NCBI RefSeq assembly: GCF_051846915.1
Contig: NZ_JBPYCR010000018.1
Coordinates: forward strand, 1-64,000
DNA from: JBPYCR01 sp051846915
GTDB taxonomy: Bacteria > Bacillota > Bacilli > Bacillales > Amphibacillaceae
Length of the DNA stretch: 64,000 nt
Reading direction: 5' to 3'
A program made the translations under genes and the position numbers. Under the pieces are notes generated by a model that ran no database searches, was not told where the DNA came from, and saw nothing but the letters and a program-made list of their open reading frames with translations. Positions within the stretch are counted from its first letter, which is position 1. Each line of letters opens with the position of its first letter. Below are positions 52,153-60,644 of the stretch, piece after piece.

Positions 52153-52489
52153 AGTTTTGAAGGGCCATGGTATATTAATTTTTTTGCTTGGTTAAATGCT
52201 ATGTTACTCGGAGTTGTTGTTTAATATTTTCGTGCATTTTTTTACTTTTGAGTAGACTGATTTCTAGAGCTTGGAATCGGTCTATTCGTTATGCTGTTAT
52301 GAATTGTTCGGTGTAATATTTAAATAGATCCAAATCAATTTGTTCGTCTGAATTATACTATTGGCTGTATAATATCATTAAAGGCCGAGTACATTGTTTC
52401 GATCGATCACAAAGGCTCTTGGAAATGTAAACGTAGGTAAATGATGCTACAATAGGTGATATAAGTTCAGCAGTTAAAGGATGACATGG
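52153..52489. other. Intergenic region before the glycosyltransferase-selD pair
   Basis: No gene is visible. A 12-bp inverted repeat (TAGACTGATTTC, 8-nt loop, GGAATCGGTCTA with one mismatch) lies at about 52253-52284 without a T-run; it may be a weak terminator or a regulatory hairpin. Confidence 0.5.
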
Positions 52490-53503
52490 ATGAAGGTTAA
52501 GCTAGTAGTTCCTTTCTTTGATCAACAACGAGGAAACATGGTAACAGGGAATCGTATTTTAGGGGCTTTACGTAACTACGGCATACAAACGGACATTATC
52601 AATGCAACAAAAGATGATGAGCCCTTTGTTAATATGGATGAAAACGGAGCAGCGGATCTGTTTCACGGGTTTCATGCATATCAATTTTATAACTTTATGA
52701 AGAAAGTATCTTACCCTATCAAGCCCTATTTGATCACCATGACCGGGACGGATTTAAATAAAGATTTGTTTAATGAAAAGAAAAGAGACAAAGTTATTGA
52801 AACGTTGAAAGGAGCAGAAGCGATTCACGTGTTTGAGGAACAAGGGAAAAGTACTGTCGTGCGTGAAGTTCCCGAAGTTGCTGATAAACTTTTTGTCATT
52901 CCGCAAGGCGTTACTGCATTTCCAAAAATAGAATCCCCACATATGAAAGAGAATGGGACGTTTTTATTTATCCTGCCGGCAGGGCTCCGGAAAATAAAAA
53001 ATATTACAAGTGCCATTTTTATGCTCGAAATATTAAGGGAAAAACACCATCACATTCGGTTATGGCTTGTTGGACCGATCATTGAAAAAGATGAAGGGGA
53101 AGTTATAAAAGAACTAGTCGAAAAGCATAGCGATTGGATAAAATACGTGGGTCAAATCCCTCATAAAGAAATGGGTGCGCTTTTTAGACAAGGTGATGTC
53201 GTGTTAAATACATCCATCTCGGAGGGACAACCGTCTGCTATATTGGAAGCAATGGCCGAGGGTACTCCGACACTTGTATCGGATAATAATGGTAATCGCA
53301 GTATAATAATGAATGAAGAAAATGGATTTGTTTATCGCGATGAAGAGGAATTTATTATGTATGCCCAAAGGTTGGTTGAAGACCTTGCTTTGAAAAAAAG
53401 TATCGGAGAGCGGGGCAAGGCATATGTGAATAAGCATCATTCGCTAGACCAAGAAATACAATCATTTATAACGATTTATAAACAAATAGTAAAAGGGAGC
53501 TGA
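52490..53503 (+). CDS. GT4-type glycosyltransferase, candidate selenosugar synthase (SenB-like)
   Basis: The 337-residue GT-B protein has an N-terminal GNMVTGNRILGAL segment, LITMTGTDLNKDLF, then a standard GT4 C-terminal half with SISEGQPSAILEAMAEGTPTLVSD (donor-binding E-x7-E). The GN-x-VT-x-x-R start and the TGTDL-x-x-D block are features I associate with SenB, the enzyme that joins selenophosphate to a UDP-sugar in selenoneine synthesis. It is four bases from selD. ATG 52490 has AAAGG nine bases upstream. The glycosyltransferase fold is certain; the selenium role rests on the pairing and these motifs. An ordinary glycosyltransferase cannot be excluded. Confidence 0.75.
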   Translation: MKVKLVVPFFDQQRGNMVTGNRILGALRNYGIQTDIINATKDDEPFVNMDENGAADLFHGFHAYQFYNFMKKVSYPIKPYLITMTGTDLNKDLFNEKKRDKVIETLKGAEAIHVFEEQGKSTVVREVPEVADKLFVIPQGVTAFPKIESPHMKENGTFLFILPAGLRKIKNITSAIFMLEILREKHHHIRLWLVGPIIEKDEGEVIKELVEKHSDWIKYVGQIPHKEMGALFRQGDVVLNTSISEGQPSAILEAMAEGTPTLVSDNNGNRSIIMNEENGFVYRDEEEFIMYAQRLVEDLALKKSIGERGKAYVNKHHSLDQEIQSFITIYKQIVKGS

Positions 53504-53507
53504 TCAT

Positions 53508-54569
53508 ATGACAGAGAAACTGATTAAGAAAGATCAAGTGAAATTAACATCACTATCCAGCAAAGGTGGCTGTGGATGTAAAATAAACCCATTGGATTTA
53601 TCGGAAGTATTACGACAATTGCCAAAAACAAGTAATGATCCGAACCTGCTTGTAGGTTTAGATACATCTGATGACGCGGGTGTTTATCGAATAAATGATG
53701 ATGTTGCACTTGTTCAAACGCTTGATTTTTTCACACCTATTGTGGATGACCCGTACATGTTTGGACAAATTGCCGCTGCCAATGCGTTAAGTGATGTTTA
53801 TGCGATGGGTGGTACTCCGTTAACGGCAATGAATATTGTCGGCTTTCCAATCGATACGTTGGATAAACAAATTTTAACGGATATTTTAACCGGTGCTTCC
53901 CACAAGGTAACGGAAGCTGGCGCGACGCTCGTAGGTGGACATTCCATTGATGATAAAGAGCCGAAGTTTGGTTTATCTGTAACAGGAACGGTTCATCCAA
54001 ATAAAATAAAAACAAACAATGGCGCGCAAGTAGGCGATAAACTAATTTTAACGAAACCAATTGGTGTTGGTATTTTGACAACGTCCATTAAAAAAGACAT
54101 GCTCACAGAAACTGAATTAAATAACTTGATGGAATTATTGGCAACATTAAATAAAACAGCTGCGGAAACGATGCAAGCATACACTGTTCATGCTTCTACA
54201 GATGTTACAGGTTTCAGTTTGCTTGGTCATGCATCAGAAATGGCGAAAGGAAGCGATGTCGGTATTACAATTCACAAAGACAACGTTCCATTATTGGAGC
54301 GGGTCAGAGAGTTGGCAGAACAGTCCATTATTCCGGGCGGTGCAAAGAAAAATCACCAATGGTTGAGTGATAAAGTTGTTTATGATGATGCAATTGATGA
54401 AGTTGATCAGCTTATACTAAGTGATCCCGTAACTTCCGGCGGATTGCTCATTGCAGTGCCAGCAGATGAGGCAGAAGCATTACAAAGTGAACTTCAAAAT
54501 AAAAACGTACCTGCAGCTATTGTAGGGACAGTAACGGAAGAAAATACAGGGATGATTCACGTCGAATAA
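53508..54569 (+). CDS. selD: Selenide, water dikinase (selenophosphate synthase)
   Basis: The 353-residue enzyme makes selenophosphate from selenide and ATP. GGCGCK near the N-terminus supplies catalytic Cys22 and Lys25 (Cys17 and Lys20 in E. coli), so this is the cysteine, not selenocysteine, form. DDAGVYRI, ALVQTLDFFTPIVDDPY, GGHSIDD and DVTGFSLLGH are the expected metal and nucleotide motifs. GGGAGCTGAT precedes the ATG. The glycosyltransferase directly upstream, and the absence of selA, selB, ybbB or a molybdenum hydroxylase in the window, point to a use of selenophosphate other than selenocysteine. Confidence 0.95.
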   Translation: MTEKLIKKDQVKLTSLSSKGGCGCKINPLDLSEVLRQLPKTSNDPNLLVGLDTSDDAGVYRINDDVALVQTLDFFTPIVDDPYMFGQIAAANALSDVYAMGGTPLTAMNIVGFPIDTLDKQILTDILTGASHKVTEAGATLVGGHSIDDKEPKFGLSVTGTVHPNKIKTNNGAQVGDKLILTKPIGVGILTTSIKKDMLTETELNNLMELLATLNKTAAETMQAYTVHASTDVTGFSLLGHASEMAKGSDVGITIHKDNVPLLERVRELAEQSIIPGGAKKNHQWLSDKVVYDDAIDEVDQLILSDPVTSGGLLIAVPADEAEALQSELQNKNVPAAIVGTVTEENTGMIHVE

Positions 54570-54597
54570 AAGGCTCTTTTAAAGAGTCTTTTTTTCT
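54569..54597 (+). terminator. Terminator of glycosyltransferase-selD unit
   Basis: AAAGGCTCTTT pairs with AAAGAGTCTTT and runs into T7. Confidence 0.8.
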
Positions 54598-54693
54598 TTT
54601 TCGGTTTAAGGGAAATAGTATTATCCAATGTTTTCCTTATCATGTATTGTTATCATGTATTGTTGTATAATAAAGGAAGAAGGGGTGAATAGA

Positions 54694-55116
54694 TTGTTAG
54701 AACAAGCTCAAATAGAGAAAATTAAACTCTTTTTAGTGGATGAACTTGCTCCATACTTTATTATCTTGTTTGGCTCAACAGTAGAGAAGAACCCACAACA
54801 AGCAAATGATATTGATCTTGCATTTTTAAGCAAAAAAAAACAAACGCCGTACGAGTTATTTTTAACTGCTCAAAAGTTAGCAAGTATGTTAGATAAGGAT
54901 GTTGATTTAATCGATCTTAATCAAGCTTCAACGGTTTTTCAGCTGCAAATCATTCATTATGGGAAAGTAATATATTGTTGCGATAAGAAAAAACGGATGG
55001 AATTTGAAATGAAAGTGTACAAAATGTATGCGAAGTTAAATGAAGAAAGAGAAGTCATTATGCAAACGATCAAGGAGGATGGGATAATATATGGAAAACG
55101 ATGTTCTATTGAATAA
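54694..55116 (+). CDS. mntA: MntA-type antitoxin (minimal nucleotidyltransferase)
   Basis: The 140-residue protein has the nucleotidyltransferase signature G-S-x10-D-x-D exactly (Gly27-Ser28, Asp39, Asp41) and a later VDLIDL strand. In type VII systems it adds AMP units to the HEPN toxin and neutralises it. TTG 54694 is the best start, preceded by AAGAAGGGG. Its end overlaps the hepT start by 26 bases. Confidence 0.88.
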   Translation: MLEQAQIEKIKLFLVDELAPYFIILFGSTVEKNPQQANDIDLAFLSKKKQTPYELFLTAQKLASMLDKDVDLIDLNQASTVFQLQIIHYGKVIYCCDKKKRMEFEMKVYKMYAKLNEEREVIMQTIKEDGIIYGKRCSIE

Positions 55117-55501
55117 AGCGCATACGATTGAACGGTGTATTATTCGAATCCAGGAAGTGTATGAAAACAATCCGAAATCGTTGCACAATTATACGAAGCA
55201 GGATTCTATTATATTGAATATTCAACGTGCATGTGAAGCTAGTATAGATATGGCTATGCATGTAATAGCAAAACGTAAACTAGGAGTTCCTCAATCGAGT
55301 CGGGATGGGTTTCACCTATTGGCGGACAATGGGGTAATAAACAAGACATTATGTGAGAATATGAAAGCAATGGTAGGTTTTAGAAATATCGCAGTACATG
55401 ATTATACACGAATGCAGATCGAAATCGTTGAGAAAATTATTGAAAAACATTTACAGGACTTTGACGATTTTAAGGCAGCGATCATAAAAGATTTGCAATA
55501 A
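55091..55501 (+). CDS. hepT: HepT-type HEPN toxin
   Basis: The 136-residue helical protein has the HEPN RNase motif R-x4-H-x-Y (Arg98, His103, Tyr105 in FRNIAVHDY), identifying it as the HepT toxin, an RNase whose targets are tRNAs in studied cases. The Tyr is the usual AMPylation site. AAGGAGG precedes the ATG inside the antitoxin gene. With the upstream gene it forms a complete HepT/MntA pair with its own terminator. Confidence 0.9.
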   Translation: MENDVLLNKAHTIERCIIRIQEVYENNPKSLHNYTKQDSIILNIQRACEASIDMAMHVIAKRKLGVPQSSRDGFHLLADNGVINKTLCENMKAMVGFRNIAVHDYTRMQIEIVEKIIEKHLQDFDDFKAAIIKDLQ

Positions 55502-55532
55502 GGTTCTCGTTTGCTCACGATGAAGTGGTAAT

Positions 55533-55569
55533 AAAATGATTCCCGCCTTTGTTAGCAGGAATCATTTTG
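55533..55569. terminator. Bidirectional terminator after hepT
   Basis: AAATGATTCC pairs with GGAATCATTT; serves hepT and the convergent SDR gene. Confidence 0.85.
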
Positions 55570-55575
55570 GAGTCG

Positions 55576-56310
55576 TTACATTGCTGAGTACCCACCATCA
55601 ATGGCTAGTTCAGCACCGGTAATATAGGATGCCTCATCGCTTGCTAAAAAGAGAATCGCATTGGCGACGTCTTCCGGCTGACCTAATCTCCCCAATGGAG
55701 TTAATGCATTAATTTGGCTTAACTGTCCTTCACTTGATTTTAAACCTTTTGTCATTGGTGTTTCGATCACTCCCGGAAATACGGCATTCACTCGTATTCC
55801 ACGCTTACCATATTCGACAGCAGCCGCTTTGGAAATGGCGCGAACCGAACCTTTTGAGGCTGAATATGAATTCAAGCCCATTCCAATTTGTGCGGTAACA
55901 GAAGATAAGTTTACAATTGATCCTTGCTTGTTCCTTTCCATCGCAGGTGCAACATATTTGATGCCCATCATGGCGCCAAAGCCATTAATTTTTGAAAGAA
56001 ACTCCCAATCCTTATAATTTATTTCAGTGATGGGCTTTTCCGAAGTAACTCCGGCATTATTAATTAAAATATCGATTTTTCCAAAGTCATTTACCACCTT
56101 TTCCACGAGTGACTGCCAATCTTCTTCTGCAGATACGTCCAGCTTCATCCCGTGTATATTTTCGTTTTCACTAATCTTATCCAATGCATCCTGATTAATA
56201 TCGGCAGCAATGACAGTCGCACCTTCACCTGTAAACATGGTCGCCATTTCCGCACCTATCCCAGATGCACCACCAGTAATTATCGCTACTTTTCCATCAA
56301 GTCTTGCCAT
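55576..56310 (-). CDS. SDR-family oxidoreductase
   Basis: The 244-residue classical short-chain dehydrogenase has the cofactor loop GGASGIGAEM (about residue 13), NNAG, the catalytic Ser in NLSSVTAQ and Tyr-x3-Lys in YSASKGS, and the C-terminal DGGYSA. ADIN after the second strand indicates NAD rather than NADP. Best general match is 3-alpha/beta-hydroxysteroid or glucose dehydrogenase-like proteins; the substrate is unknown. GGAGGGAT precedes the ATG. Confidence 0.9.
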   Translation of the reverse strand: MARLDGKVAIITGGASGIGAEMATMFTGEGATVIAADINQDALDKISENENIHGMKLDVSAEEDWQSLVEKVVNDFGKIDILINNAGVTSEKPITEINYKDWEFLSKINGFGAMMGIKYVAPAMERNKQGSIVNLSSVTAQIGMGLNSYSASKGSVRAISKAAAVEYGKRGIRVNAVFPGVIETPMTKGLKSSEGQLSQINALTPLGRLGQPEDVANAILFLASDEASYITGAELAIDGGYSAM

Positions 56311-56502
56311 GATTTAATCCCTCCAAGAATGATTCTAAATTGCTTGTATTGTTTTTAATGTCGACTTAGTATATACGTTAAAGGCTATATTATAGATGTT
56401 CCACATAACTAGTCGTTAAAAACGTGTTGATTGAAACGTACATAAAATGTCCATAATTGAAGCATATTGCTACAAAACTGGGAGAAAGGGCAGGATAGAA
56501 AA

Positions 56503-57759
56503 ATGAAAAAACAATTGTTGCCGCTTTTATTCGGAATTTTATTCATTTTGGGAAGCTGTGGAACAGGAGCGAATCAGGACGAAAACGATACGTCTAGAGA
56601 TGCAGTTTTTGATTCGAACGATTATAAGCAAATCGTTCAACCAAACAACGAACTTGGTTTCAAGCTAATGGGGTTAGTCGATGCCGATGAGCATCTTAAT
56701 ATATTTATTTCACCGACAAGTTTATTGATGGCTTTAGGGATGGTATACAACGGAGCTGACGGGGAAACGAAGGCAGAGATTTCTAACGCATTGCAAGTAG
56801 AAGGAATAACGGTTGATGAGTTGAATAAAGCAAATGCTTCGCTACTGGGGGCATTAAATAAAGATACGGACGAAATAAAAACAAGTGTAGCCAATTCAAT
56901 TTGGCTGAACAAACGCTTTCACTTTCAGGATGCTTTTAGACAAAATAATGAAGCTTTTTTTCAGGCGAAAATTGAGACAATAGATGTTATGGATAACGAG
57001 TCTGCAGAGTCGATAAATGAATGGGTGAAAAACGCAACGAACAAAAAGATTACTGACATTATACAAGCTCCCCTAAATCCTGATTTGGTTGCTATTCTTA
57101 TTAATGCTATTTATTTTAAAGGCGACTGGAAATATGAATTTGCGAAAGAATTAACGGAAGAAAAGAATTTTTATCTGGATGATGGAACTTCAGAACCGGT
57201 ACCCTTTATGATTATGAATGACAAAAAGCTTCGCTATATGGAAAATGGTCAATTCCAAACAGTCGCTCTTCCCTATGGGGAAAATGAGGATATGAGTATG
57301 CATATCTTTTTGCCAAAGGAAGCGATCAGTATGGATGAATTTCGTCAAACTCTTACTACGGAGAATTGGAAGAGTTGGAATGATGAGCTGCGGCAAAAGA
57401 AAGGAACACTTATGCTTCCGAAGTTCCAGCTGGAATATGAAGTACTCCTGAATGATGCTTTAAAATCACTCGCAATGAACGCCGCATTCGGTCGTGAAGC
57501 TGATCTTTCGAAAATGATTGAAGAAGATGAGAAAATTTGGATAGATACTGTAAAACAAAAAACATTTATCGAAGTAGACGAAGAAGGAACAGAAGCGGCG
57601 GCAGTGACGTCTGCGGAAGTCGTGATGGAGTCTATTACTAATGATGAACCTTTTCATATGGATGTCAACCGTCCATTTTTCATAGCGATTCAGGACAATA
57701 AAACCGATGCAATTTTATTTATGGGGGAAATAGCGTACCCGGAACAGAGAAAAGAATGA
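56503..57759 (+). CDS. Serpin-family protease inhibitor, lipoprotein
   Basis: The 418-residue protein has a lipoprotein signal ending LGSC (Cys19), so it should be anchored outside the membrane, and a full serpin fold: NIFISPTSLLMALGMVYNGADGET, NSIWLNKRF, LINAIYFKGDW, and FIEVDEEGTEAAAVTSAEV, the reactive-loop hinge with the small residues needed for inhibitory insertion, then the terminal NRPFFIAI and ILFMGEI. Alignment with alpha-1-antitrypsin places P1 around the Met-Glu-Ser of VVMES, though the loop is about four residues longer. GGGAGAAAGG precedes ATG 56503. Serpins are rare in bacilli. Confidence 0.92.
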   Translation: MKKQLLPLLFGILFILGSCGTGANQDENDTSRDAVFDSNDYKQIVQPNNELGFKLMGLVDADEHLNIFISPTSLLMALGMVYNGADGETKAEISNALQVEGITVDELNKANASLLGALNKDTDEIKTSVANSIWLNKRFHFQDAFRQNNEAFFQAKIETIDVMDNESAESINEWVKNATNKKITDIIQAPLNPDLVAILINAIYFKGDWKYEFAKELTEEKNFYLDDGTSEPVPFMIMNDKKLRYMENGQFQTVALPYGENEDMSMHIFLPKEAISMDEFRQTLTTENWKSWNDELRQKKGTLMLPKFQLEYEVLLNDALKSLAMNAAFGREADLSKMIEEDEKIWIDTVKQKTFIEVDEEGTEAAAVTSAEVVMESITNDEPFHMDVNRPFFIAIQDNKTDAILFMGEIAYPEQRKE

Positions 57760-58059
57760 TTAATTTCTATTCGTATGCCGAAGTTCTTTGTTGCAAGGGA
57801 AAGGGCGGGCATGTTTGTAGGAGTTGATCGATCGCGCATGAGGCTCGGATTTGTTCAAGTGATTTTCACCCCCGGTGAGTTAACATTGCTTCATCGGAGG
57901 TGGTTTTCAATTATTGGATGATGATTCCACGACTGTTTCTCATGTTCCCAAGAGCGTTTCTATCCTTTTGGCGCGCGATTCCGTGTTATTATACCCCTCC
58001 ACTAAAAACAAAGCCGGGCAATAACCAGGGATTACTAATGGAGTTTTATGCCTTATGCC
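57760..58059. other. Intergenic region after the serpin gene
   Basis: No convincing gene. CACCCCCGGTGA and TTCATCGGAGGTG (57868-57909) can pair imperfectly and precede TTTTC, a possible serpin terminator. Confidence 0.4.
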
Positions 58060-58263
58060 TTATTTAAAATAAGGTTTTGGATATGTTTTTATATGCTCAC
58101 AGTCTATTAGTTCACCATCTGCGCTGACGAAGATAGTATCTTCTCTATACGTAATATGAGCGCGGTAATATGGCAGTACTTTAAGTGTGATTTCATATGC
58201 TCCACCTCCACCAAATAAAATAATTGTTTTATCTTTATTATTTCCGTTTGATAGGAAGACCAT
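58060..58263 (-). CDS. Small hypothetical protein
   Basis: The 67-residue frame (MVFLSNGNNKDKTIILFGGG to YPKPYFK) looks strand-rich and protein-like: GAYEITLKVLPYYRAHITYREDTIFVSADGELIDC. The ATG has only a weak CGGAAAG upstream. It could be a real small gene or the C-terminal remnant of a longer one. I do not recognise it. The flanking 58264-58570 shows no gene. Confidence 0.4.
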   Translation of the reverse strand: MVFLSNGNNKDKTIILFGGGGAYEITLKVLPYYRAHITYREDTIFVSADGELIDCEHIKTYPKPYFK

Positions 58264-58569
58264 GTTTAGCTTTCCGGAGCATCTTCATCATCTTTATAAA
58301 TTTCAGTTATTGCTATATCGATTGGCTCTCTATTACTGCAATGAAGTTTTTTATCATCGTTCACCTCTGTTTTGTTTTTGACACAGAACAGAGTTTATTC
58401 ACGTATGCTGAAAAAGTCGTTCTAGCTCAACTCCTGTTATGTTAAATCAAAAACCAAAATGGAACAACCAATGGTTATCGACATACATGACTATGAGGAG
58501 TCCGATTAAAATGCCCAAAACGCTAAATTCATCGGAAATCACTAAACTGTTTTAGCATCAGGTGAAAAG

Positions 58570-58609
58570 AAAAAACCATGAGGAACTTCTATGTTATTCA
58601 TGGTTTTTT
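58570..58609. terminator. Terminator of gntR gene
   Basis: AAAAAACCATGA pairs with TCATGGTTTTTT at the end of the minus-strand operon, functional in both directions. Confidence 0.85.
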
Positions 58610-59388
58610 CACTGCAAAGAAAGCTTTTGAGGTAGCAATTGTGAGTGGTACAAGTAGTTGACTTTCTTTTGAACATTGCCTAAATGAATTAGGCATTGAA
58701 TTTTTGCCAATTCAGGTTGTCCATCCTTTATTGCTTTAAAGATGTTTTTATGTTCTTTATAAACATCTTGTCTTTTTCTGTTTAAACCCAAATTTTGTTT
58801 TAAAGTTATTTCCAAAGTTTTTTGGTACATATCTGACAAACTATCCATCAGCTTTATCATAATAGGATTGTGTGTGGTGTTTATCATTGTCTTGTGAAAC
58901 TCAAAATCTTCAAGTTGACCAGTTTGATCCGGCGACTCTAAAGCTACTTTAAATTTTCTTAAAGATTCTTCAAGTTGAATAATATCATCGGTAGTTCTTC
59001 TTTCTGCAGCCATAAACGCAGCTTCAGACTCAAGGATAAATCTAACCTCGAAAAGATATTTAATCTCTTGGTACTCTCTAGTTTGGATATTTATACTGTT
59101 TATTAAAGGAGTCAAATTGGTTTCATGAATAAAATGTCCTCCACCTTGTTTGGAAGATAAGATTCCTAGAGACTTTAATACACTTAAGGATTCTCGTATA
59201 GTAGACCTTCCGACTTTAAATTTTTCTGCAAGTTTATTCTCTGAAGGCAAACGTGAAAAAAGAGGATATTCACCTGTTTCAATTCTCAACATAATTTCTT
59301 TAACAATTAGTTGTGATAATTTTACATTTTCAATATTTCTCACCCCCTGTAATTTAGTTCCAATAGTCATACATAAGTTCAGTTTCAA
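58609..59388 (-). CDS. GntR-family regulator, FadR/FCD subfamily
   Basis: The 259-residue protein has an N-terminal winged helix (EYPLFSRLPSENKLAEKFKVGRSTIRESLSVLKSLGIL) and an all-helical FCD effector domain with its metal/ligand residues (FEFHKTMINTTHNP and the C-terminal CLIHLGNV). FCD regulators usually bind small carboxylates and repress catabolic genes until induced. TTG 59388 overlaps the nitrilase stop as TTGA, with AAGAG nine bases upstream, suggesting coupling; later ATG 59370 is an alternative. A textbook FCD operator lies at 63465-63481 in the promoter shared by the transporter operon and the lhgO-like gene. Confidence 0.85.
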   Translation of the reverse strand: MKLNLCMTIGTKLQGVRNIENVKLSQLIVKEIMLRIETGEYPLFSRLPSENKLAEKFKVGRSTIRESLSVLKSLGILSSKQGGGHFIHETNLTPLINSINIQTREYQEIKYLFEVRFILESEAAFMAAERRTTDDIIQLEESLRKFKVALESPDQTGQLEDFEFHKTMINTTHNPIMIKLMDSLSDMYQKTLEITLKQNLGLNRKRQDVYKEHKNIFKAIKDGQPELAKIQCLIHLGNVQKKVNYLYHSQLLPQKLSLQ

Positions 59389-60161
59389 TCAATTAAACTC
59401 TTGTATTTATTTGGCCGTCTATTTTCCAAATAATTTAATTTACTGTCAATTGGTTTGTTATTTATTTCCACTATTTCAATTTGCTCTTGATTAGTGTCTA
59501 ATTTGGTTATTTCACCATTTGTTTTTACTGCAATACTTTCCCCAAAGAATTGTAAAGGTGATTCCTTACCTATTCGATTACAAACAATGACGGGAATTTC
59601 ATTTTCAAAAGTTCTGCTCTGTGCATAAATAAATTGATGATAGCTATACGGAAGCATATTTGCAGTAGGAACTAAAATATAATCAGCACCTTTTAAGGCT
59701 AAGGTTCTTGCTACTTCAGGAAATTCTAAATCATAGCAAATCATAATACCAATATTCCCTATGCTTGTTTTAAATACCTCTATTGAATCACCTTCACTTA
59801 TATATTTTTTTTCATCAAAAAATAAGTGGGTTTTTCTATATGTACCTACGAATTTTCCATTGCAGTTAATTAACATAGCCGAAATGTAATAATTATCTTT
59901 ATCTTTTTCTATAAAAGATATAACGGAATAAATCTTGTATAAGCTGCACATTTCCTTTATTTTTTTAATGTAACCACTGTTTTCTGTTTGGTAAACATTC
60001 TCAACTATTTTGTCTACATTATACCCTGTTAACATTAATTCTGGAAATAAAATTAAATCTGCCTTTCCCGAAACCTTAGCAATTGATTTTTCAATTATGT
60101 TTAAATTATGATCAAGATCACCTAACATTGGGGTTGTTTGGCAAATTGCAATTTTCCACAT
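59385..60161 (-). CDS. Carbon-nitrogen hydrolase (nitrilase-superfamily amidase)
   Basis: The 258-residue enzyme has the Glu-Lys-Cys triad: Glu41 in LILFPELMLTGYN, Lys in GTYRKTHLF and Cys in IGIMICYDLEFPE. It hydrolyses an aliphatic amide or N-carbamoyl compound in the cytoplasm. AAGGAGATATA precedes the ATG. Its neighbours are a ureohydrolase and an NCS1 permease upstream and a regulator downstream. An amidase acting before or after the ureohydrolase, for example on 4-guanidinobutyramide, would fit, but this is inference. Omega-amidase is another option. Confidence 0.88.
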   Translation of the reverse strand: MWKIAICQTTPMLGDLDHNLNIIEKSIAKVSGKADLILFPELMLTGYNVDKIVENVYQTENSGYIKKIKEMCSLYKIYSVISFIEKDKDNYYISAMLINCNGKFVGTYRKTHLFFDEKKYISEGDSIEVFKTSIGNIGIMICYDLEFPEVARTLALKGADYILVPTANMLPYSYHQFIYAQSRTFENEIPVIVCNRIGKESPLQFFGESIAVKTNGEITKLDTNQEQIEIVEINNKPIDSKLNYLENRRPNKYKSLID

Positions 60162-60644
60162 TTGTATATCTCCTTATACATACATATTGAAAAGTCTACT
60201 ATTTCAAATAATTCATCATCTTTAATTAAAAATGCTGACTAATATATCATGTTTCCAATTAGTCGTATAATCTACTTTTAGTTAAAAAGTATTATTATAA
60301 AATAAAACTAAATACCTTTAAAATTAAATTTCTAAAAATTAACAATACTGAAGTGATTATTATTGTAATAGCAATAAATGAGTTGAACAATCACAGTTAA
60401 ATAGATTAAGGGTAAATGTTGTTACTCTCTCTAATAACTATAATTGTTGGTGAATCTGCATCTAATTTAATTGATTGTAGGTAGTCATTGAGATAGTATG
60501 ATTTACTGTATATACCAATGACTACCAAAACTTAAACATTCATGTAATGCAACTTCAAACATTTTTACCGAACACTTCTGTTATGCTGGACAAAACATAA
60601 GTAATGTTTCCTTCACTAAATATTTGGTGGTTCAATAAATGCAA
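60162..60644. other. Intergenic region between amidase and ureohydrolase genes
   Basis: This 483-base, very AT-rich gap carries no gene I can support and no clear terminator. It must hold the promoter of the amidase-gntR unit if that is separate. Confidence 0.5.
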
